NCBI GenBank assembly: GCA_022496205.1
Contig: WTXD01000274.1
Span: 1 to 13,900 of the forward strand
DNA length: 13,900 nt
Direction of reading: 5' to 3'
Source: Gloeopeniophorella convolvens
Taxonomy: Eukaryota > Basidiomycota > Agaricomycetes > Russulales
This document shows positions 9,049-13,900 of this stretch, one piece after another (the first letter of the stretch is position 1; the number at the start of each line of letters is the position of its first letter). The position numbers and the translations under genes were made by a program. The notes beneath the pieces are model-generated. The model saw nothing but the letters and a program-made list of their open reading frames with translations. It was not told where the DNA came from and did not search any database.

Positions 9049-9740
9049 GCGGAGGATGGAGAGAATGTCGTGCGTTGCTGGCGCGGGCTTAGCGTCTGCG
9101 TGCTTAGCCTTGCACTCGCTGATGAGCTGCGTGCCAATGTGGTGCATCTTGTCCCGCGCCTCTTGCATCGCGCGCGTATTCGGACACTGCATGCACACGC
9201 AGTCAGCATCCAATCGCACACATACACGGCATGCACACACGAATTGCCGGAGCACAGGGAACTACACGGTAAGCACGGTCATCACACAGAATTGCGTGCG
9301 GTTGAAAAGATCGCTGAAAACGCACACACGAGCTCGTCTCTGCCATGTCTGCCACATGTGGGCCGCTCCCAGGCGGCAGGAGCACATAGAAGGTGTAGCC
9401 GAAACCTGCAGCAGCATGTCAGTCGCAGGCGCAGGCGGACACGGGGTGCGCACCGGCCTCGCCAATGATGTCGAGCATTGCGCGGGCTAGCCACGTGAGC
9501 ATATCAACGATGGGCGCGGGGCGTGGGCATGGGCATGACGCACTCGGGGTGGTCCGGCGCTGGAGACACGTGGTGGCACGCGGGCTCAAGCAGTGAGTGC
9601 ACCAGTGCAAGCGCGTCATCAGTGTGTGTGGGGACCGCCTGAGGCATGTGCAGCACGGCCTGCTCATCCGCAAGCTGCAGGAAAACATTGCGCAGCTGCG
9701 GTGCATCCGTGTCAGCACAAGGTATGGGTGCAGCAGGACA
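9049..9740 (-). pseudogene. Cytochrome P450 relic (middle part only)
   Basis: On the minus strand the sequence follows the middle of a fungal cytochrome P450, a heme monooxygenase. VDMLTWLARAMLDIIGEAG (from 9507 down) splices across a 48-bp intron (9406-9453) to FGYTF, matching the D/E-helix region that reads DVIG.AGFGY in relatives. Then come DELVCAFSAIFSTAR, TVLTV(stop)FPVLRQF and, after a 54-bp intron (9187-9240), MQEARDKMHHIGTQLISECKAK and HDILSILR (ending 9049). Damage: at least two frame changes (about 9345-9385 and 9290-9310) and an in-frame TAG at 9262-9264 where relatives have Trp. The I-helix, ExxR and heme-Cys regions are missing, and similarity ends near 9049, about 180 bp from the candidate transposon at 7976-8870. 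The region 9540-9740 is probably more of the same gene but is too decayed to align by eye. The P450 family is not assignable. Confidence 0.55.
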
Positions 9741-9867
9741 GGGATGCGTACGCGCTTGGCCTTTTCACAAAAGATGGGCTCGACCGAGTTGATGTGTGCC
9801 AGGGGAAAGACCTAGTTCTATGCGTGGATGGGATCAGTGGGTGGGATCTGTGATGAATCCATGCGCA

Positions 9868-9876
9868 TATATAAAG
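9868..9876 (+). promoter_or_regulatory. TATA-box-like site
   Basis: TATATAAAG at this position is a good match to a eukaryotic TATA box on the + strand. It lies within 50 bp of short tandem repeats and no recognised gene follows closely. It could be a relic of a promoter or of a mobile element, or chance. Confidence 0.25.
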
Positions 9877-9917
9877 GGTAGGATGCACCGAACTCGCTCT
9901 AGCAGAGAAGGATAGCA

Positions 9918-10035
9918 CCAGGCAAAGACTCAGAGAGTGGCAGTGAGAAACCTAAGACTAGCCAGGCAAAGACAGAGTGGCACAGAAAGAACCAAGCACA
10001 GAAAAAAACCAGCACAGAAAAGACCAAGCACAGAG
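9918..10035 (+). repeat. Degenerate direct and tandem repeats
   Basis: CCAGGCAAAGAC occurs at 9918-9929 and 9962-9973, each followed by a similar AGAGTGGCA stretch, giving a 44-bp period. Next come about three units of ACCAAGCACAGAAAA at 9991-10007, 10008-10022 and 10023-10035. The sequence is purine-rich and non-coding. Confidence 0.6.
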
Positions 10036-10963
10036 ATTGAAGACAAGGAGGCACACGGAGATAGTAGTCTGAGGAAAGAGCACGATGACGCGTGGCGAGG
10101 CGTTGTGCAACGCCGGGTTCTGCCGGTCACGCCGGTCACTGTCACTCGCCGCGCCAATGATTCAACTTAGCGTGAAAAGCTCTAAGTGACCGCATGCACA
10201 CGGCCCCTCCTTATCTCCCCCCGCCCTCGCCGATGCCGTATTTGCATTGTCTCTCCCTCTACTTTCCAACGCTGCCACCACTGCCATCCCATCATCCATT
10301 GGACTCCTCACCATGCCCATGCCCATGCAATCGTTCCCACCGTCTTCAACAGTGCTCGTTGCGCTGTATGAGGCTGGGATACGGTTCGGTGGGTGTCGGC
10401 GTAGCGCAGGGCACCAGCATGGATGCGGACACATGCACTACTTCCACGCTCCCTTACCTGTGCCTGACTTAACACCCCCGCCAACACTATTCCCCGTTGC
10501 CGCCGTACTATACCGATGCTATGCACGCCCACCCCGTGCCCTATGCCACCCACTGCACTGCCTGCACTGCACTGTCCCACACGTCAACCGTGCGCACCCT
10601 ACCCTGCCAATGCCCCACCGCACTCACACCCGCTGCACACTGCCAGATCAACCCAAGATCACACATATGCAGCGACTCGAGCCATGTAACGCCACGTGCG
10701 GTGACTCAGGTGCACTGTGTCACTACAGCGCACACAGGCACGACGGCTGTTGGGCCTTTTCCCTGGACACTCTTCATCTCTGTGCACGGGTACTGGGTCC
10801 GAGCACAACTACGTGCGCGCGTGCTAAGTGTGCACATCGGTGGCGGCGTCCCACACCCCCTCTTCCAGGTACATGCGTCCCCCGTTCTGCACCCGTGCGT
10901 CATTCACCGCGTGGAGGTGAGTCGATTCGAGATGCCCGTGAAGAGGACGATGAGGCCCCCAAG
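10036..10963. other. GC-rich low-complexity stretch, no gene supported
   Basis: Long frames are open on several strands at once (10247-11134 and 10497-11423 on +, 10162-10434 and 10308-10580 on -). That is what the skewed C-rich, stop-poor composition would produce without any gene. Local repeats include CATGCCCATGCCCATGC (10312-10328) and CACTGCACTGCCTGCACTGCACTG (about 10553-10576). I recognise no domain before about 10964. Confidence 0.35.
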
Positions 10964-11423
10964 CCCAACCGGGCTGCTCGGCCCCGTGCTCGCGCTCACG
11001 CCGCGTACAAGAAGCCCGCACCAACCCCCGACAACAGCCCGTTCCGCGCGCCCGCGAGCCCACATGCTACAGCCCACCGACTCAGGCTCGGACGCGGAGA
11101 TACCCAGCATCGGCACGTTCCTCGCCGTACATGACGCACATGCATGCAACAAGGCGCACGCAGAGCAGCTCCAGCGTGTGAAGCGCGCAACGCTGCAGCA
11201 GCGGGTGCAGCATGGTGCAGACAACGACTCGGACAACGGGCTGGACGTCATTGACGACTCGATGCATGCCGTCGCATGTACAGAGGCCGCTGCACACACG
11301 AGCAGGAAGAGCACGCGCCCACAGACGGGTGCGCATGCCAGCTGCGCTTCGTGGTGCAATGACGTGGATTCAATAATGAGGTGGCGCAGCTGCGCGAAGC
11401 GAGATGAAGTCGAGCGAGGATAG
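10964..11423 (+). pseudogene. Relic resembling part of an Mrc1/claspin-like replication-checkpoint protein
   Basis: Two + strand frames read like one disordered, acidic protein region. In the first, AYKKPAPTPDNSPFRAP ends near 11053. After a frame change, LQPTDSGSDAEIPSIGTFL runs from about 11066, followed by a charged helix (KAHAEQLQRVKRATLQQRVQ) and DNDSDNGLDVIDDSMHAVA, then EAAAHTSRKSTRPQTG (to about 11328). In a third frame QLRFVV and NEVAQLREAR follow. The order S/D-rich, (D)LDVIDDDMHAVAREEAA, then a K/R-rich QLRF segment is one I associate with the Mrc1-like region of basidiomycete claspin homologues; this is recall, not a search result. The frame changes, the lack of a defensible start and the abrupt end indicate a fragmentary copy. 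It could be another acidic nuclear protein. Confidence 0.33.
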
Positions 11424-11934
11424 AGGTGAGCGAGCGAAGCGAGCGCGAGAGGAAAAACGAGGCACACGAAGGTCGTTCGAGAACAACAGGATGAAATTAC
11501 AAGCTGTGCAAGCTACAAGGTTTTATACATTAGTTACATAGGAGTCAATGGCCGTGTTTGTAAAGTAAGGAGAAGATACATTAGGAATGAGAACTTAGGA
11601 GACAAAACCTTGCGCGCGGTGCGCGAGAATCGCGCCACGCGCGGAACTAATTAGTATGGAACATAGACGGAACTTGAAGGCAACTATGGTTCGATTCTTG
11701 AGGCGTTAGGGGAACGGAAAGCGGGTCGCGGAACGAAATGGTGAGGACGGCGGGCGAGTGGGAGATGGAGCGAGGTGCGCTGGCGGAGCGCGACTTGCAA
11801 TTGTTGAGCAAAGGCGAGTCCGATGTTCTCCGACATTCGGATGGCCGCGCGTGCAACACAGCTTGCGCCAGCGAGCTGGAACTTTGATGGTAGATAGTCC
11901 GGATACTAGGCTCCATCATATCTGATTTCCGTAG
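11424..11934. other. Non-coding stretch between the Mrc1-like relic and the copia LTR
   Basis: No gene is supported. The sequence holds a CpG-rich imperfect hairpin (11612-11644; arms CGCGCGGTGCGCGA and TCGCGCCACGCGCG) and the minus-strand TATA-like ATGTATAAAACC ending near 11518. That combination would suit an old LTR, but no TG..CA boundaries with a duplication were found. A minus-strand frame at 11647-11964 is serine- and proline-rich and unrecognised. Confidence 0.3.
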
Positions 11935-12269
11935 TGTTACGTACGATACGTCCGTAGTTATCACGTTCCTTATCCACCGGGTCGTTTCTCAAATGCGTGA
12001 CAAGTCATGAGGCCGAAATCCATTGAGGCAGGCCTGTACAGGGCCAAATCTGCGATATTGTGGACACCATTAGTCACGCCTCTGCCATTTATGGACCCCA
12101 GGGGTCCTCCTGTATATAAAAGCCACCTGTAGGAACTGCAAATACCAGTGTCTCCTGCCACTACAGCTCTATCGCTCTCAAGCCTCTAGCTGGTGAGAAT
12201 CAGTAGTTAATACTGTAGTATAGAGCAATACAGTAGCTGCGCTATGCCTGTTCAACAGCAATTACAACA
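11935..12269 (-). mobile_element. 3' LTR of the copia element (inner edge clear, outer edge uncertain)
   Basis: The inner edge is set by TGTTGTAATTGC starting at 12269 directly after the polypurine tract. The outer edge is uncertain. ...GTAACA at 11935-11940 (minus strand) would give a 335-bp LTR with TGTT..AACA ends, but other CA ends nearer 12040 are possible and no target duplication can be checked because the other LTR is outside the window. It contains a TATATA core at about 12113-12118. Confidence 0.5.
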
Positions 12270-12280
12270 CTCTCCCTCAA
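12270..12280 (-). promoter_or_regulatory. Polypurine tract (plus-strand primer) of the copia element
   Basis: TTGAGGGAGAG on the minus strand lies immediately before the LTR start TGTTG and overlaps the pol stop region. A GAGGGAGAG-like run abutting TGTT is the usual primer site for second-strand synthesis in copia elements, and it fixes the element's orientation. Confidence 0.75.
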
Positions 12281-13900
12281 GGCACAAGAAGCCCTAGCGC
12301 CTCACGGAATGACTTATTCTTTGTCTTCGCGAGCGGTTTAGTGAGGATGTCTGCGGCCATCTCGTCAGTGGGGCAGTACGTGAGGTCGAACGTGCCATTT
12401 TCAATTGCGTGACGGATGAAGTGGAAGCGCAAGTCGATATGTTTGGTGCGTGCGTGAAAGTTGTCGGTTGTCGCGAGTATGATGGCGGCCTGGTTGTCGC
12501 AGTACAGAGTAGTAGGTGCGTCGATGAAGGAAGGGATGAGTTCGCCGATAAGGCGACGCAGCCAAATGCCTTCTTTGGTGGCATGCGTTGTGGCGACATA
12601 TTCGGCCTCGGCGGTCGAAAGCGTAATGATTTCCTGTTTGCGTGAGCTCCAAGAAATGGCGCCACCATTGATGAGATAGGCGTAACCAGATATGGCGTGG
12701 CGGTGATGCTGAGTCGCGCTGTCGGCGTCGGTGAATCCGACGAGGCCGTGCTGGTCTGAACCATATGTCAGCGCGAGAGACTTAGTACCGGAAAGGTACC
12801 GCATGACACGTTTGGCAGCTTGCCAGTGTGCGTCGCCCGGGTTGTCGAGGTATTGTGAGAGAGTGCTGATGGCGAATGAGATGTCCAGACGAGTGGCAAT
12901 GGAAGCATACATAAGTGACCCAATGATCTTGCGGTACGGAATGGACTTCATGCGAGAGATGTCGTCGGTGGAGGAGGGTGAGTCGTCTTTGCTGAAGACG
13001 GAGTTCGGGACGAGCGGTGTAATGGATGCCTTGGCGTCGGTGAGCCCAAAACAGGCGACGATAGAGTCGATGAAGGAAGAAAGTGAGATGGTGCGTGCAT
13101 TCCGATCGCGCAAGACTTTGATTCCGAGGAGCCAATGAATTGGCCCTAGGTCGGTGAGTGCATAGCGTGCATTGAGTTTGGCCTTGTAAGCCTGAATGAG
13201 GTCGGCGGAGCTGCCGGTCATGGCACAGTCTGTTGAAGCGCAGCAGAGGGTGGAGTGACAACTGAAGGACACAGAGTGACGCTCAGTCAGAGAAGGTCAA
13301 AAGACTGAGGCTACAAAGGCGAAGAAAGAGGTCCTTATATACAGTAAGGAACGACAGATAGCATGTGATAAACACTGCTTAGAAAGCCTAGGAGACCCAC
13401 ATGAAACGGAGTAAGAGTGGGTACCGGAGTACAAGGTGGGTCATGGAATGCCCTAGAATAGTCCAGAACATGGAAACAAATGTGGGGCTGAACACAGCCT
13501 TAAGTCTAGAACATTATGTACACTAGATAAGATAGTCCTTGATCATTAGGTCCATATCTAATCTAATCAGAGCCGCCAGGACACTGTCCGTCTCAACACA
13601 GTCATCGACATGAATGGCAAGGATGAGGATATGGTCGGCGGTGCGAAGATAGAACACACCGGGATCGGCGTTGGTGACTTTAAAGCCGAGGTCAACGAGG
13701 ACGGTTTTAAGCGCATCGTACCATTTGCGCCCGGCCTGCTTCAGGCCATAGAGTGACTTTAGGAGGTGTTTGACGGTGCCGGTGTTGTCATCATAGCCTG
13801 GCGGGTTCTGCATGTAGATCTCCTCGTCGGAGTCGAGCGTGCCATTCAGGTACACGCCATTGAAGTTGAAGGACTCGACGTCCCAGTCGAATTGTGCGGC
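12277..13900 (-). pseudogene. Copia pol: reverse transcriptase and RNase H, split by a solo LTR
   Basis: The reverse transcriptase/RNase H polyprotein copies the retroelement RNA inside virus-like particles. The frame is open from the window edge: FNFNGVYLNGTL, EIYMQNPPGY, KSLYGLKQAGRKWYDAL, PGVFYLR and the active-site box ILAIHVDDC (about 13604-13630). It is then broken by the insert at 13231-13598. Coding resumes at AMTGSSADLI (13225 down) with DLGPIHWLLGI, PYRKIIGSLMY, RLDISFAISTLSQY and RYLSGTKSLAL. RNase H follows with its acidic residues in GFTDAD, TAEAEY and YCDN, then HARTKHIDLRFHFIR and DILTKPLAK, ending at 12277-12279. Removing the 368-bp insert plus one 5-bp duplication (373 bp) joins DDC to AMTG in frame. 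There is no other stop or frameshift in about 1.25 kb. HVDD replaces the commoner YVDD, and the first catalytic Asp position reads Asn (AAC, 13865-13867), so the copy looked defective even before the insertion. Confidence 0.85.
13231..13598 (-). mobile_element. Solo LTR (368 bp) inserted in copia pol, TSD CAGTC
   Basis: On the + strand it begins TGTTGA (13231) and ends TCAACA (13598), perfect 6-bp inverted ends of the TG..CA type. The flanks are CAGTC at 13226-13230 and CAGTC at 13599-13603, an exact 5-bp target duplication as made by LTR-retrotransposon integrase. It contains no coding sequence. Read on the minus strand there is a TATA box, TGTATATAAGG, about 260 bp in, then a pyrimidine-rich segment to the end, so I orient it minus (tentative). 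A single LTR with an intact duplication is the product of LTR-LTR recombination that removes the rest of an inserted element. Its sequence differs from the LTR at 11935-12269, so it comes from another family. Confidence 0.88.

Larger units (their letters stand above)
11935..13900 (-). mobile_element. Ty1/copia LTR retrotransposon, 3' portion (5' part outside the window)
   Basis: In element orientation this reads: reverse transcriptase (from 13900 down), RNase H, stop at 12277-12279, polypurine tract 12270-12280, and LTR from 12269. It is interrupted by a solo LTR at 13231-13598. The order RT-RNase H at the very 3' end of pol, with the LTR immediately after, is that of Pseudoviridae-type (copia) elements. 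gag, protease, integrase and the 5' LTR would lie beyond 13900. Confidence 0.85.

Noticed and set aside
9930..10157. Minus-strand frame with a hydrophobic stretch as a small membrane protein
   Set aside because: The hydrophobic residues come from the tandem CTGTGCTTGG-type repeats read in one frame, so this is not independent evidence.
10247..11423. Two long overlapping + strand open frames (295 and 308 codons) as intact genes
   Set aside because: They overlap each other and minus-strand frames in a C-rich stretch poor in stops, and only their last parts, in alternating frames, resemble a protein. They fit composition artefacts plus a shifted relic.
11688..11697. GGTTCGATTC as a tRNA B box
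   Set aside because: No A box at the right distance and no acceptor or anticodon stem can be drawn around it.
13523..13603. The apparent C-terminus VETDSVLAALIRL of the upstream copia frame as real protein
   Set aside because: It is read-through into the solo LTR; the true continuation is AMTGSSADLI after the insert.

Overview
The window looks like nuclear DNA of a basidiomycete fungus, most likely a wood-decay agaricomycete. The evidence is a set of very short spliceosomal introns (about 45-73 bp, GT..AG) together with gene families expanded in these fungi: a DUF6534-type membrane protein, an F-box protein, a plant-type O-methyltransferase, a fungal cytochrome P450 and a Ty1/copia retrotransposon. 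This is family recognition by eye; no database search was run.

Layout. 1-1198 (+): 3' part of a DUF6534-type multi-pass membrane protein gene carrying disabling lesions. 1231-2017: two back-to-back small inverted-repeat transposons. Each starts CACTG and ends CAGTG, each has its own 3-bp target duplication, and the two duplications overlap by two bases. 2015-3166: no firm gene, with some intron-like signals. 3167-4496 (+): F-box protein gene, open except for one 1-bp frameshift. 4571-4600: a duplicated scrap of an F-box gene. 5140-7096 (-): O-methyltransferase gene with seven introns; its 3' half is clean, its 5' half has at least five frame breaks. 7097-7975: no gene, one short ATC microsatellite. 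7976-8870: a region bounded by inverted arrays of TTGAGAG/CTCTCAA motifs, probably a non-autonomous transposon. 9049-9740 (-): a decayed cytochrome P450 fragment without its heme-binding end. 9868-10035: a TATA-like site and short tandem repeats. 10964-11423 (+): a shifted relic resembling part of an Mrc1/claspin-like protein. 11935-13900 (-): the 3' end of a Ty1/copia element (reverse transcriptase, RNase H, polypurine tract, LTR), split by a 368-bp solo LTR with a perfect 5-bp target duplication.

Taken together this is a decaying, transposon-rich accessory region rather than a working cluster. The five host genes recognised (DUF6534, F-box, O-methyltransferase, P450, Mrc1-like) all carry frame breaks or stops. 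The copia coding sequence, about 1.25 kb once the solo LTR is removed, and the last 1 kb of the O-methyltransferase show none. That contrast argues against general assembly error, although error cannot be excluded for any single lesion. I found no convincing new multi-gene system. The best structural findings are the paired CACTG elements with overlapping target duplications, the solo LTR whose removal exactly restores the copia reading frame, and the element with inverted TTGAGAG arrays.
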